The notes: generated by a model from the letters alone, not told the origin. A stretch of 64,000 nucleotides of DNA from Gammaproteobacteria bacterium (GCA_024641475.1 JAHECZ010000012.1:1-64000), one strand, 5' to 3'; numbered from the stretch's first letter, positions 1-9,018 are shown. A program made the numbers and translations.

Positions 1-244
1 TTTTATTGATTAATGTTTCCAGGGATGCCAGTTTTTCTTCCAATACTTTTAATTGAAGCTGTGCCCGCTCCAGCAGTTGTTGCTGCACTTCGAATTCCTG
101 GCGGGTGACGAGATCCAGGTGGCGTAGTCCAGCTTCGAGGGTGGCACGCATGTTCCGTTCTACGTCCGTACGCAGGGTCTGTAAACCGGCGGGCAGGTTG
201 CGTAACACCTGATTGATGAGCTCATCGAGCGGATTGGCGTTCAT
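1..244 (-). CDS. ubiK: Ubiquinone biosynthesis accessory factor UbiK (partial, C-terminus cut by the window edge)
   Basis: Reading leftward from the ATG at 244 gives about 81 residues and no stop before the window edge. The product is a short amphipathic helix followed by a coiled coil. It contains RHLDLVTRQEFEVQ, matching the conserved LDLVxRxEFxVQ stretch of the BMFP/YqiC family. UbiK is a small accessory protein that, with UbiJ, helps the soluble ubiquinone-synthesis complex work under aerobic conditions. The family is normally 80-100 aa, so little is missing. The gene diverges from the porin gene at 388. Confidence 0.85.
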   Translation of the reverse strand, partial: MNANPLDELINQVLRNLPAGLQTLRTDVERNMRATLEAGLRHLDLVTRQEFEVQQQLLERAQLQLKVLEEKLASLETLINK

Positions 245-387
245 GACGGGATCATACGGTGTGGAGCCTGTGCCTGTCAGCTCAAACTGCAATAAATTCG
301 GCATTTTTTGTGGTCCTGTACTTCGCACTGGCGAGCGAAATCCCGTATTATCGGCACCCATCATTCCAACCCAATCGGAGTCTTCAC

Positions 388-1041
388 ATGAACCTAAGAT
401 ATGCTTTTCGCCTGACCGCGCTGGTGATCCTGAGCTGGTTTGCGGCTACCGTCTCCGCTGCCGACTTAACGGGGAATGTGGGCGCAACGACAAATTACGT
501 GTTTCGTGGTTTTACCCAATCGGACAATGGCCCGGCGATTCAGGGCGGCGTGGATTATGCGCATGCCAGTGGTTTTTATGCCGGTGCCTGGGCGTCCACG
601 GTAAAACTTTGCGGTACCTCATGCGACAGCGGTCTGGAAGCGGATTTGTATTTTGGCGCGAATTTTAAACTGCAAAACGATTTGGTGTTTGATATTGGTT
701 ATATTGCGTATGAATATTCCAATAGCAATTCAAACTCTGCCCACGAAATTTATCTCGGTGGTCGCTATCATGGTTTCAGCCTGACTTATTATGATGGTCA
801 TGAAGTCGGTGATTACAGTTATCTCGATCTCAAAGTTAAAGTCGAATTACAGGACAAGGCTTATTTAATTGGCCACTACGGCATGAAAAATGTGAAATCT
901 GGCAACGACGTCAATGATGTCAGTCTGGGTATCGCCAAGGAAATGTGGGATGTGGATTTCGCCTTGACGGTAAGCTCAGAAGATCTGACCGATAAAACCA
1001 AATTGTATTTAACCGGCACCAAACGTTTTGATATCAAGTAA
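388..1041 (+). CDS. TorF family putative porin (first copy)
   Basis: 217 aa. The ATG at 388 is chosen because GGAG lies at 377-380 and it yields a clean signal peptide ending near VSA-ADLTG; a longer upstream ORF has no signal peptide. The mature protein opens with LTGNVGATTNYVFRG, the hallmark of the TorF/gcw_chp outer-membrane beta-barrel family, and continues with alternating hydrophobic strands. It ends with aromatic and charged residues near FDIK. It is followed after 32 nt by a paralogue in the same direction. The substrate is unknown; position next to glnK-amtB suggests, but does not show, a link with nitrogen supply. Confidence 0.8.
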   Translation: MNLRYAFRLTALVILSWFAATVSAADLTGNVGATTNYVFRGFTQSDNGPAIQGGVDYAHASGFYAGAWASTVKLCGTSCDSGLEADLYFGANFKLQNDLVFDIGYIAYEYSNSNSNSAHEIYLGGRYHGFSLTYYDGHEVGDYSYLDLKVKVELQDKAYLIGHYGMKNVKSGNDVNDVSLGIAKEMWDVDFALTVSSEDLTDKTKLYLTGTKRFDIK

Positions 1042-1073
1042 ACACAGGAATAACACTAACAGGAGAACGATGC

Positions 1074-1739
1074 ATGAAAACAAAAATGGCAATAATGGGT
1101 GTGGTATTTGTCGCAGCAAGCCTGGCTACCGTGGTACAAGCCGGTGAACTGACAGGTAATATGAGCGCAACTAATAATTATGTCTGGCGTGGTCTGACAC
1201 AGACCAGTGATCAGGCGGCCATTCAGGGTGGTCTGGATTACGATTTTGGTAACAATATTGCGATTGGCACCTGGGCGTCGAATGTTGATTTTGGTGGGAC
1301 GAACGGTAAGGGCACCGAGCTGGATCTGTACGGCAGCTACAATTTCCATTTAGGCAAAGATATGGGGCTGAGTGTTGGTGTGATTAAATACGGTTACCCA
1401 ACCCAAAGCGGCGCGGATTTTACCGAAGCCTTTGCCAAATTCAGCTATCAGAAAATTGTTGCCGGTCTGTATTACACAGTAGATAAAAGTGGCGCTTCGT
1501 CCAATACCAACGATGTGTATCTGACCGCCGGTTATTCGTTTGATCTGGGTAAAGATAAATCGCTGACGATTACCTATGGTAATTACAACTACGATGATCC
1601 GGCCAACCAGGATTATTCGCATTTGCGTATAGCCTTCACCAAAGGTGAATTTACCGCTGCCGTGGATAAAACGGATTTGACCGGTAACTCTGGTGATCCA
1701 CGTTTTACCGTGATGTATACCAAGACCTTTGGTCTGTAA
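1074..1739 (+). CDS. TorF family putative porin (second copy)
   Basis: 221 aa. AGGAG at 1061-1065 sits 8 nt before the ATG at 1074, which beats an out-of-frame ATG at 1070. The signal peptide is cut near VQA-GELTG. The mature start LTGNMSATNNYVWRG repeats the sequence of the upstream copy with substitutions, so the pair arose by duplication. The C-terminus KTFGL ends in a hydrophobic residue after an aromatic, as expected for an outer-membrane barrel. A strong terminator follows at once, separating the pair from glnK. Confidence 0.82.
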   Translation: MKTKMAIMGVVFVAASLATVVQAGELTGNMSATNNYVWRGLTQTSDQAAIQGGLDYDFGNNIAIGTWASNVDFGGTNGKGTELDLYGSYNFHLGKDMGLSVGVIKYGYPTQSGADFTEAFAKFSYQKIVAGLYYTVDKSGASSNTNDVYLTAGYSFDLGKDKSLTITYGNYNYDDPANQDYSHLRIAFTKGEFTAAVDKTDLTGNSGDPRFTVMYTKTFGL

Positions 1740-1748
1740 GTGGTTCGA

Positions 1749-1781
1749 GGCCTGCTGCTGTGCGCAGCAGGCCACTTTTTT
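1749..1781 (+). terminator. Rho-independent terminator of the porin pair
   Basis: A perfect 10-bp stem GGCCTGCTGC/GCAGCAGGCC with a 5-nt loop (1749-1773) is followed by AC and six T residues. It starts 10 nt after the stop of the second porin gene. Confidence 0.9.
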
Positions 1782-1840
1782 ATCCGGTTCTGCCTCCATT
1801 TCACTCGCGATTGCTTTACCCCATTTAAAGCGGGTTTAGC

Positions 1841-1857
1841 TGCACAACGATAGTGCA
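1841..1857. promoter_or_regulatory. Putative NtrC enhancer site, distal
   Basis: TGCACAACGATAGTGCA is a 17-bp dyad matching the TGCAC-N7-GTGCA pattern of NtrC sites. Its centre is about 129 bp before the predicted sigma54 start. Confidence 0.75.
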
Positions 1858-1883
1858 GCGTCCCTGCACCAGCATCTCAATAG

Positions 1884-1900
1884 TGCACAGCGATGGTGCA
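1884..1900. promoter_or_regulatory. Putative NtrC enhancer site, proximal
   Basis: TGCACAGCGATGGTGCA is a second 17-bp dyad of the same type. It lies 43 bp centre to centre from the distal site, about four helical turns, so NtrC dimers could bind cooperatively on one face. A further half site TGCACC lies at 1865-1870. Confidence 0.8.
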
Positions 1901-1950
1901 TTTATTTCCCGCCGGTTATCTATCTCATTGAAATATCTACTTAATTACTC

Positions 1951-1968
1951 TTGGCACACTCGCTGCAA
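1951..1968 (+). promoter_or_regulatory. Sigma54 (RpoN) promoter for glnK-amtB
   Basis: TTGGCACACTCGCTGCAA fits TGGCAC-N5-YTGCA, with GG at 1953-1954 and GC at 1965-1966 separated by exactly 10 bp. Transcription is predicted to start near 1978. With the two NtrC-like dyads upstream, this is a full nitrogen-starvation control region. Confidence 0.85.
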
Positions 1969-1977
1969 TTCATCTGT

Positions 1978-2490
<513 letters not shown>

Positions 2491-2505
2491 GCGGAGGCAA
2501 ATACA

Positions 2506-3900
2506 ATGAAACTCAATTTTGTAAAACGATTCCTGGGCATGTTGGCAGCAATGTTTATTGTCATGTCACCGATGTTGGTGCAAGCGGATGAAGCTGCGCC
2601 GGCGCCAGTAGCGACGGCAGCCGCAACAGCTGCACCTGCAGCACCAGTTGCTGCACCGATCCCAAACAAAGGTGATACGACCTGGATGTTAACCGCCACG
2701 GCGTTAGTCATTCTGATGACGATTCCTGGTCTTGCCTTATTTTACGGTGGTCTGGTGCGCTCCAAGAATATGCTATCGGTGTTGACACAGGTATTTGTGA
2801 TCTTCTGTCTGATTGCACTCTTGTGGGTGATCTATGGCTACAGTATGGCATTTACCGAATCAACCGGAGGTCTGAAAACCATCGTCGGTAATCTGAGCAA
2901 AATGTTCTTGAAAGGCGTAACACCAGATTCAACTTCCGACACCTTTACCAAAGGCGTGGTCATTCCAGAATATGCGTTTATGGTATTCCAGTTGACCTTC
3001 GCTGCCATTACCACCGCCTTAATCGTCGGTGGCTTTGCGGAACGTATCAAATTCTCCTCGCTCTTGGTGTTCTCGGTTTTATGGTTCACCTTCTCCTATA
3101 TACCGATGGCTCACATGGTATGGGGTCCGAAGGGTTGGCTATTAGACATGGGCGCACTCGACTTTGCCGGTGGTACCGTCGTGCATATTAACGCCGGTAT
3201 GGCCGCATTGATGGGTGCAATTGTCATTGGCAAACGGGTGGGATTCCCCAAAACCGCGATGCCGCCACATTCCTTGACGATGACCATGATCGGCGCATGT
3301 TTGCTGTGGGTCGGCTGGTTTGGATTTAACGCCGGTTCCAATCTGGAAGCCAACGGTGTAACTGCTTTGGCAATGGTCAACACGGTTGTTGCGACTGCTG
3401 CTGCAACCTTGTCCTGGTTGTTTGTTGAATGGATGATTAAAGGCAAACCCAGTTTACTGGGTGGTGTGTCTGGTGCGGTTGCCGGTTTGGTTGCGGTGAC
3501 GCCAGCGGCGGGTACATCAGGACCGATGGGCGCTATCCTGCTGGGTATTGTTGTGGGTGTCGTGTGCTTATGGGCTGTTACCAGTCTTAAGAAAGCACTC
3601 GGCTACGATGACACCCTCGATGTTTTCGGCGTGCACGCGATCGGTGGCATCGTCGGTGCGCTGGGTACCGGCATTGTTACTGCGCCGAGTTTAGGTGGTC
3701 TGGGTGCGGCTGATTTCTCTATCAGTGCGCAATTGGTCAAGCAATTCTGGGGTGCCGGCACCGCTGTAGTTTGGTCAGGTGTTGTCAGCTATGTGTTATT
3801 CGTGGTGATTAAAGCCGTCATGGGTCTGCGTGTATCGGAAGAAGCCGAACGCGAAGGTCTGGATGTGGCCGAACACGGCGAGAAGGCATACAACATGTAA
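2506..3900 (+). CDS. amtB: Ammonium transporter AmtB
   Basis: 464 aa, inner-membrane ammonium channel. GGAGG precedes the ATG. A signal-type N-terminus ending near LVQA-DEAAP is followed by an Ala/Pro-rich stretch to about residue 50, then the 11 membrane segments. The two pore histidines are seen in GGTVVHINAG and DVFGVHAIGG, and GLALFYGGLVRSKN is the conserved first-segment motif. It imports ammonium for assimilation and is blocked by GlnK through the PII T-loop. The Ala/Pro linker is longer than in E. coli AmtB. It is followed by two hairpins that end the transcript. Confidence 0.95.
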   Translation: MKLNFVKRFLGMLAAMFIVMSPMLVQADEAAPAPVATAAATAAPAAPVAAPIPNKGDTTWMLTATALVILMTIPGLALFYGGLVRSKNMLSVLTQVFVIFCLIALLWVIYGYSMAFTESTGGLKTIVGNLSKMFLKGVTPDSTSDTFTKGVVIPEYAFMVFQLTFAAITTALIVGGFAERIKFSSLLVFSVLWFTFSYIPMAHMVWGPKGWLLDMGALDFAGGTVVHINAGMAALMGAIVIGKRVGFPKTAMPPHSLTMTMIGACLLWVGWFGFNAGSNLEANGVTALAMVNTVVATAAATLSWLFVEWMIKGKPSLLGGVSGAVAGLVAVTPAAGTSGPMGAILLGIVVGVVCLWAVTSLKKALGYDDTLDVFGVHAIGGIVGALGTGIVTAPSLGGLGAADFSISAQLVKQFWGAGTAVVWSGVVSYVLFVVIKAVMGLRVSEEAEREGLDVAEHGEKAYNM

Positions 3901-3912
3901 CTATGAAAGTTG

Positions 3913-3934
3913 GGGACAGAATTTATTCTGTCCC
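3913..3934 (+). repeat. Hairpin with perfect 10-bp stem after amtB
   Basis: GGGACAGAAT pairs perfectly with ATTCTGTCCC around a 2-nt TT. There is no T-run, so it is not a classical terminator. Its arms closely resemble those of the terminator 22 nt downstream (GGGGCAGAAT), suggesting a duplicated REP-like palindrome. Confidence 0.7.
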
Positions 3935-3956
3935 GATAGTTACGCAATAAAGAAGA

Positions 3957-3986
3957 GGGGCAGAATCAAATTCTGCCCCTTTTTTT
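3957..3986. terminator. Terminator between convergent amtB and the CDGSH gene
   Basis: GGGGCAGAAT (3957-3966) pairs with ATTCTGCCCC (3970-3979) around CAA, followed by seven T residues. It overlaps the end of the leftward CDGSH gene (stop at 3985-3987) by two bases. The rightward T-run shows it ends amtB transcription. Confidence 0.9.
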
Positions 3987-4224
3987 ATATCAGACTCTTA
4001 TGCGTACCATCACAGAACGGTTGATTGTTGGTATGTTTGCAACCGCACAAACCAACTTTCTTTTTCTCCGTCAGCGTAAATTTCACCGGAGCAAAGTCAC
4101 TGCCTTTATGTGAGCCATCACAAAAAGGTTGCTTGGCGGATTTACCGCAGGCACACCAGAAATAATCGCCCGGTTCGAGCTCGACGACATAAGGGCCTGT
4201 TTTTGCAATGACGGGATCAGACAT
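3985..4224 (-). CDS. Twin CDGSH iron-sulfur domain protein
   Basis: 79 aa, starting at the ATG at 4224 (MSDPVIAKTGPYVVELEPG); the longer ORF upstream adds a non-homologous extension. Two full CDGSH motifs follow the C-x-C-x2-[ST]-x3-P-x-C-D-G-[ST]-H pattern: CACGKSAKQPFCDGSH and CGCKHTNNQPFCDGTH. Each should hold a [2Fe-2S] cluster with three Cys and one His. Bacterial proteins of this kind are small and soluble, with roles in iron or redox balance that are poorly defined. It neighbours the remains of an iron exporter (fetA-fetB). Confidence 0.9.
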   Translation of the reverse strand: MSDPVIAKTGPYVVELEPGDYFWCACGKSAKQPFCDGSHKGSDFAPVKFTLTEKKKVGLCGCKHTNNQPFCDGTHKSLI

Positions 4225-4322
4225 AAATACCTCGAAGTTAAGTGGATATCCGTTGACGAAAACATGCAGTAAGATAGAGCTGCAAATCCTGTATGACAAG
4301 TAAAACCAGAAATTCAAACATT

Positions 4323-4857
4323 ATGCCGCAATTACGCACACAACAACTGAGTGTTCAACATGTCGGTCCTGTTGATTTAACAATAGTTCCTGGTGAAATT
4401 GTTTGTCTATCCGGTGCATCCGGTAGTGGCAAAAGTTTAATTCTGCGCGCACTGGCGGATTTAATTCCACATGAAGGCCAGGTGTTTCTGGATGAGATCG
4501 ATGCTCAGCACATGTCGCCCGCGCCCTGGTACGAGGCGCAATATGCGATTCCATTGCTGGGCATGATTCTCGGTAATACCATGGTAGTTGGCAACAACGC
4601 GCGATTATCAAACACGTTTAAGTCCGGGTGAAGACTGGCGCAGCGCGATGAGTCAATTGGTACAAGACAGTGTGCGTACCGGTCAGATACTCGCCGGCAA
4701 TTCGCCGTTCAACGCCGCGAAATATCAGATCATGATCATGTTTATGATTACCGCCGGGACTGGCTTTGCTATTTTATTATCCAGTTGGTTTGCCGCGCGC
4801 CGGTTGTTTGATGAACGACAACGATTACGATTGGAGCGTCTGCGTCCACCGGATTAA
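4323..4857 (+). pseudogene. Decayed fetA-fetB (YbbL-YbbM) iron exporter remnant
   Basis: The first part, from MPQLRTQQLSV at 4323, is an ABC ATPase start with an intact Walker A (GASGSGKS, 4413-4436). It stops resembling an ATPase at MSPAPWY near 4532 and jumps to YAIPLLGMILGNTM, the core motif of the FetB permease. Most of fetA and the first half of fetB are therefore deleted in frame. The reading frame is then lost at about 4590-4630. A shifted frame resumes FetB-like sequence (WRSAMSQLVQDSVR), which runs into TGQILAG with the usual intervening LPGMM segment missing. It ends with KYQIMIMFMI and RRLFDERQRLRLERL at 4857. At least two deletions and one frameshift are needed. FetAB normally exports iron during oxidative stress. 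Confidence 0.85.
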
Positions 4858-4964
4858 ATTGTCGCTCGTTGTACCGCAAAAAATCAGGCTGGCGTGTGCT
4901 ATGTTTATAGAGACAGGCAGGCAAAAATGGTTTTCATGTACAACTAACCCAGGGAGATTCAGTC

Positions 4965-5423
4965 ATGCGACACAATCAATTGCGTTGGTTTTTACTCGCC
5001 GGCTTGTGTGGCGGTATGGCTGAGGTACTATGGATTGGTGTGTATAGTTTTTTCAGCGGGACATCACTCAATACGATAGGTGCAGCCATCAGCGCAACAT
5101 TCTGGCCAACCAGCGCCAACATGGTGTATGCGCCCTTGCTCGGTTTGGTGATCCATTTGGGTTTGTCCTTGTTGCTGGCACTGCTGCTGGGTAATTTACT
5201 GTGGCGAATGTTCGCACCACGTCGCGCCAACATCGGTATCGTTGCGGTGGCCATGGTGATGCTGGCACTGGTGTGGAAGATTAATTTCTACCTAGTGTTA
5301 CCGGTATGGAATCCTGGCTTCATTGGCTTGCTGCCCCTGTCGGTGACCTTGATATCCAAACTCCTGTTCGGCCTGGGGATGGGCGTGATCCTGGCGCTAC
5401 CTGCACGGACCAGCGCCGCCTGA
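4965..5423 (+). CDS. Hypothetical membrane protein, four segments
   Basis: 152 aa with AGGGAGA about 9 nt before the ATG. Four hydrophobic helices are visible: residues 7-28, 51-77, 89-112 and 117-146. A short charged loop (MFAPRRAN) follows the second, and the tail is polar (ARTSAA). I do not recognise the family. It stands alone between the fetAB remnant and the DUF4124 gene. Confidence 0.6.
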   Translation: MRHNQLRWFLLAGLCGGMAEVLWIGVYSFFSGTSLNTIGAAISATFWPTSANMVYAPLLGLVIHLGLSLLLALLLGNLLWRMFAPRRANIGIVAVAMVMLALVWKINFYLVLPVWNPGFIGLLPLSVTLISKLLFGLGMGVILALPARTSAA

Positions 5424-5511
5424 ATGGCCGTTTTGTTAGGTATTTATCACTAATTTCAGCAGCTTGGGGTATTCTAGCTGTATATCCATTGCGACGCGGT
5501 TGCGGGGCCCC

Positions 5512-5991
5512 ATGCATCGATACACCTTATATATAGGCTTGGCCATGATATTGGCGGTGAGTTCGGTGTGTCTGGCCAGTGGCAAAGTCTATCAGTGGGT
5601 GGATAAGGACGGCCAAACGCACTTCAGCGATGCTCCGCAGGGCAAGCAGGCCGGGGTGCGTACCCAGGATACCGATGCGATAACGCTTGATGCATCGAAA
5701 AATAAAACCAATACAACGCAATCCAATACCACCCCGCAACAGCAACAGAAGCTCACGCAAACCCTCGAAGAAGATCGGCACCGCCGCGAACAGGAAACCA
5801 CGCAGAAAAAACAGCAAACAGCGGAACGCGAACGGCGCTGTCATCTGGCGCGCGATCGCGTCAAACGTTTTGAATCATCCGGTGCGCTGTATGATCTCGA
5901 TGAAAATGGTCAGCGGCGCATACTCAGTGACAGTGAACGTAAAACTGCCGAAGAAAGAGCGCATAACGAGATCGAAAAATATTGCGGTTAA
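5512..5991 (+). CDS. DUF4124 domain-containing exported protein
   Basis: 159 aa from the ATG at 5512, which starts a good signal peptide ending at VCLASG. The mature N-terminus KVYQWVDKDGQTHFSDAP is the DUF4124 signature, found in many periplasmic proteins of unknown role. It is followed by a Gln/Thr-rich linker and a strongly charged helix (about 80-120) probably forming a coiled coil. Two late cysteines (RRCHLARD and KYCG) could form a disulfide. Its stop codon overlaps the stop of the convergent speE gene within a TTAA. Confidence 0.75.
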   Translation: MHRYTLYIGLAMILAVSSVCLASGKVYQWVDKDGQTHFSDAPQGKQAGVRTQDTDAITLDASKNKTNTTQSNTTPQQQQKLTQTLEEDRHRREQETTQKKQQTAERERRCHLARDRVKRFESSGALYDLDENGQRRILSDSERKTAEERAHNEIEKYCG

Positions 5992-6839
5992 CGTAATGCA
6001 GCGGTTAATAACGGTACGCCGTCGATGGCGGCCAGATGTTTCGGGTAGCTGTAATACTTCGTCGTAAAATGTTTGTTTCTGGAATCCGCTTCACGAAAAC
6101 GTTTCAGGTCGCGACCTTTGCCCGCCATGGTGGCGCTCCACCAGCCTGACGGATATATCGGTTGCGGAAAATCATAGGTATGCGTATTGGAAAACCCGGC
6201 GTTGCGCATCGCGTTATGCATCGCCTTGATTAACTCCACATGCAACAGTGGCGATTCACTCTGCTGCACTAAAATTCCACCATCGCGCAAGGCACGATGA
6301 CAGGTGCGGAAAAACGCTTCATTAAATAATCCTTCTGCCGGGCCAACCGGATCGGTACTGTCGACGATGATCACGTCGTAACTGCCGGGCTTGGCATCCT
6401 TGAGCCATTTGATGCCATCATCAAATCGCAAGTCAGCGCGCGGGTCGCTATTCGATACACACAATTCCGGAAAATATTTTTCGGACATGCGGGTGACCTG
6501 TTCGTCGATGTCGACCTGGGTCGCATGCTGTACCGTCGGATGGCGTAACACCTCCAGTAGCGTACCGCAGTCACCACCGCCGATGATTAGCACATCCCTG
6601 GGTTTGTCATGGGTGAACAGCACCGGATGGCTGATCATTTCGTGATACAGGAAATTGTCGCGACTGCTGACCATGGTGCAGCCGTCAATCACCATCAGGT
6701 AACCCCAGTCGGTGGTTTCATACATCTCGATAAACTGGTAAGGCGTTTTCACCTCCGCCACCTTGGCCTTGATTTTCAAGGAAAAGGCCGAACCGGCCTG
6801 GGTATAGGCCTCGGTAAACCAGCTATTGTCCAGCGACAT
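5988..6839 (-). CDS. speE: Spermidine synthase (polyamine aminopropyltransferase) SpeE
   Basis: 283 aa, close to the 288 aa of E. coli SpeE. It transfers the aminopropyl group from decarboxylated SAM to putrescine. Visible motifs: WGYLMVIDGCTMVSSRDNFLYHEM at the substrate gate (residues about 46-69), the SAM-type nucleotide loop VLIIGGGDCGTLLEVLRH, the acidic VDIDEQV, DDGIKWL, and the catalytic region VIIVDSTDPVGPAEGLF. It has GGGDCG where many orthologues have GGGDGG. It is divergent from speA across about 75 bp, grouping two steps of the arginine-agmatine-putrescine-spermidine route. No agmatinase or SAM decarboxylase gene is in the window. Confidence 0.93.
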   Translation of the reverse strand: MSLDNSWFTEAYTQAGSAFSLKIKAKVAEVKTPYQFIEMYETTDWGYLMVIDGCTMVSSRDNFLYHEMISHPVLFTHDKPRDVLIIGGGDCGTLLEVLRHPTVQHATQVDIDEQVTRMSEKYFPELCVSNSDPRADLRFDDGIKWLKDAKPGSYDVIIVDSTDPVGPAEGLFNEAFFRTCHRALRDGGILVQQSESPLLHVELIKAMHNAMRNAGFSNTHTYDFPQPIYPSGWWSATMAGKGRDLKRFREADSRNKHFTTKYYSYPKHLAAIDGVPLLTAALR

Positions 6840-6914
6840 GAAAACTCCTAGGTAGGTGGGCGGGTGTGTTATATTTTCGCTTTATTCACAATGAACCTGC
6901 AAGTAAAACCGCCT

Positions 6915-8825
6915 ATGACTGACTGGACTATTAATGATGCACGCCGCGTTTACAACGTGACCCATTGGGGCGGCGGTTATTTCGATATCAACGCGCAGGG
7001 GCATCTGGAGGCGCGGCCGCGCCGTGAGGCCTCCACCGCCGCCATTGATTTATTTAAATTAGCGCAGGACATCAATAAAACCGAGATGTCGTATCCGATT
7101 CTGGTGCGCTTTACCGACATCCTGCACGACCGGGTTGATACCTTGCATGATGCGTTTGTAAAAGCCATAGCTGCCGAGACCTATCAAGGTAAATATCAGG
7201 TGGTGTATCCCATCAAGGTGAACCAGCAACGCAGCGTGGTTGAACAGATCTTTGCGCACGGTCAGGGCCGCGTTGGTCTGGAAGCGGGCAGTAAACCCGA
7301 ATTGATGGTGGTGCTGGCGCTGATGAATGCGCAGGGCGGCGCGATTGTGTGCAACGGCTACAAGGATCGTGAATACATCCGGCTGGCCTTGATCGGTCGC
7401 GCCATGGGGCATCGCGTTTACATCGTGATCGAAAAACCTTCCGAGCTTGAAGTGGTGATCGAAGAAAGCCGCAAGCTCGGCATCACACCGTTACTGGGCA
7501 TGCGCGCCAAACTCGCGTCGATCGGCACTGGCAAATGGCAAAACACCGGTGGCGAGAAATCCAAGTTTGGTTTGTCGGCGGCACAGGTATTGCGCGCCGT
7601 GGAACGACTGCGCGAAGTGAATCTGCTTGATAGTTTGCAGATGGTGCATTTCCATCTGGGTTCGCAAATTCCGAATATTCGCGACATCCAGCGCGGTATG
7701 CGCGAATGCGCACGTTACTTTGCCGAATTGCATGCGCTCGGCGCCAAGGTCAGCGTTGTCGACGTTGGCGGTGGTCTGGGGATCGATTACGAAGGCACAC
7801 GTTCGCGCAGCTTCTGTTCGATGAACTACAGCGTTGAGGAATACGCCAATAATATCGTGCGGGCGCTGTGGGAGATCTGTCAGCAAAATAATTTGCCGCA
7901 TCCGGATATCTTCAGTGAATCCGGTCGCGCCTTGACGGCACATCATGCCATGTTGATCACCAATGTGATTGATACCGGCCTGGTGCCAAACCCCAAGGTC
8001 TTAACCACACCACCGCAAGACGCACCGTTGATCCTGCAAGACATGTGGTACAGCTATCAAACCTTGCAGAAGGCTGAAGCGACTGGCTCGGCACGATCGC
8101 TGGTGGAGACCTATCACGATATCCATCATCACTTGAGTGAAGCGCAGGATATGTACAACCATGGCTTGTTGTCATTGGCGCAACGTGCGTCAGCCGAAGA
8201 GATGTATTATGCGGCATGCTGGGGAATTCAGGAACGCCTGCAACCCCATGCCAAACAGCATCGCGAAATTCTCGATGAGTTGCACGAGAAACTCTCGGAT
8301 AAATATTTCTGTAACTTCTCGTTATTCCAGTCAATGCCCGACGTGTGGGCCATCGATCAGATCTTTCCGGTCATTCCCTTGCATCGACTCAACGAAGCAC
8401 CCACACGCCGCGCCGTAATCGAAGACATCACCTGCGATTCGGATGGCCGCATCGACAACTATGTTGACAGCGAAGGTGTCGAAACCAGTTTGCCGTTACA
8501 TGCGATTGCAGCAAATGACACTTATCTGCTCGGCATGTTTTTAGTCGGCGCCTATCAGGAAATTCTCGGTGATATGCATAATCTGTTCGGCGATACCGAT
8601 TCGGTTGACGTGGAACTCACCGGTGATGGGAGTTATCGCATCGTGCGGCCGATCCGTGGCGATACGGTGGATTCGGTATTGCGCTTCGTGCATTTTGATG
8701 CGAACGAATTAAAGCAACGTTACCGCGACAAGATGGCCAAGATGGATTTCCCTGCGGAAAAACGGTCGATGCTGTTGGCGGAACTGGAAGCGGGGTTAAC
8801 GGGATATACGTATCTGGAAGAATAG
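6915..8825 (+). CDS. speA: Biosynthetic arginine decarboxylase SpeA
   Basis: 636 aa from the ATG at 6915 (MTDWTINDARRVYNVTHWGGGYF), which matches the usual start of the family. In-frame alternatives are ATG 6891 and GTG 6864; the last has AGGTGGG nearby, so the true start is not certain. This is a fold-III PLP enzyme making agmatine from arginine. The PLP-lysine segment YPIKVNQQRSVVEQ, the HFHLGSQIPNIRDI loop, the glycine-rich VVDVGGGLGIDYEG and the SESGRALTAHHA motif are all intact. The length agrees with the 630-660 aa of the family. It pairs functionally with speE. Confidence 0.93.
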   Translation: MTDWTINDARRVYNVTHWGGGYFDINAQGHLEARPRREASTAAIDLFKLAQDINKTEMSYPILVRFTDILHDRVDTLHDAFVKAIAAETYQGKYQVVYPIKVNQQRSVVEQIFAHGQGRVGLEAGSKPELMVVLALMNAQGGAIVCNGYKDREYIRLALIGRAMGHRVYIVIEKPSELEVVIEESRKLGITPLLGMRAKLASIGTGKWQNTGGEKSKFGLSAAQVLRAVERLREVNLLDSLQMVHFHLGSQIPNIRDIQRGMRECARYFAELHALGAKVSVVDVGGGLGIDYEGTRSRSFCSMNYSVEEYANNIVRALWEICQQNNLPHPDIFSESGRALTAHHAMLITNVIDTGLVPNPKVLTTPPQDAPLILQDMWYSYQTLQKAEATGSARSLVETYHDIHHHLSEAQDMYNHGLLSLAQRASAEEMYYAACWGIQERLQPHAKQHREILDELHEKLSDKYFCNFSLFQSMPDVWAIDQIFPVIPLHRLNEAPTRRAVIEDITCDSDGRIDNYVDSEGVETSLPLHAIAANDTYLLGMFLVGAYQEILGDMHNLFGDTDSVDVELTGDGSYRIVRPIRGDTVDSVLRFVHFDANELKQRYRDKMAKMDFPAEKRSMLLAELEAGLTGYTYLEE

Positions 8826-8871
8826 TGGCGAGTAGCCAGGAATGAATTTGGCATCCTCGATACAAACTGCA

Positions 8872-8997
8872 ACTAAATAACTGTTCCGAAATGGTGTCCA
8901 GTATTGGCGCTAGAAGCGCGCGCCGGCATGACGTGGAATTTATTATTTCGCGTATATCTTGTAGTAAGTGGATACCATTTGAGAACAGCTATTTAGT
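8872..8997. repeat. 126-bp inverted-repeat element (MITE-like)
   Basis: The outer 29 bases (8872-8900, beginning ACTAAATAACTGTTC) are repeated in reverse complement at 8969-8997 with four mismatches. They enclose a 68-bp core. No ORF lies inside, and I see no clear target-site duplication. It fills most of the 193-bp gap between speA and the cupin gene. It could be a miniature transposable element or a large cruciform/hairpin repeat. Confidence 0.7.
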
Positions 8998-9018
8998 ATT
9001 ATCCAAATTGGGTCTGCT

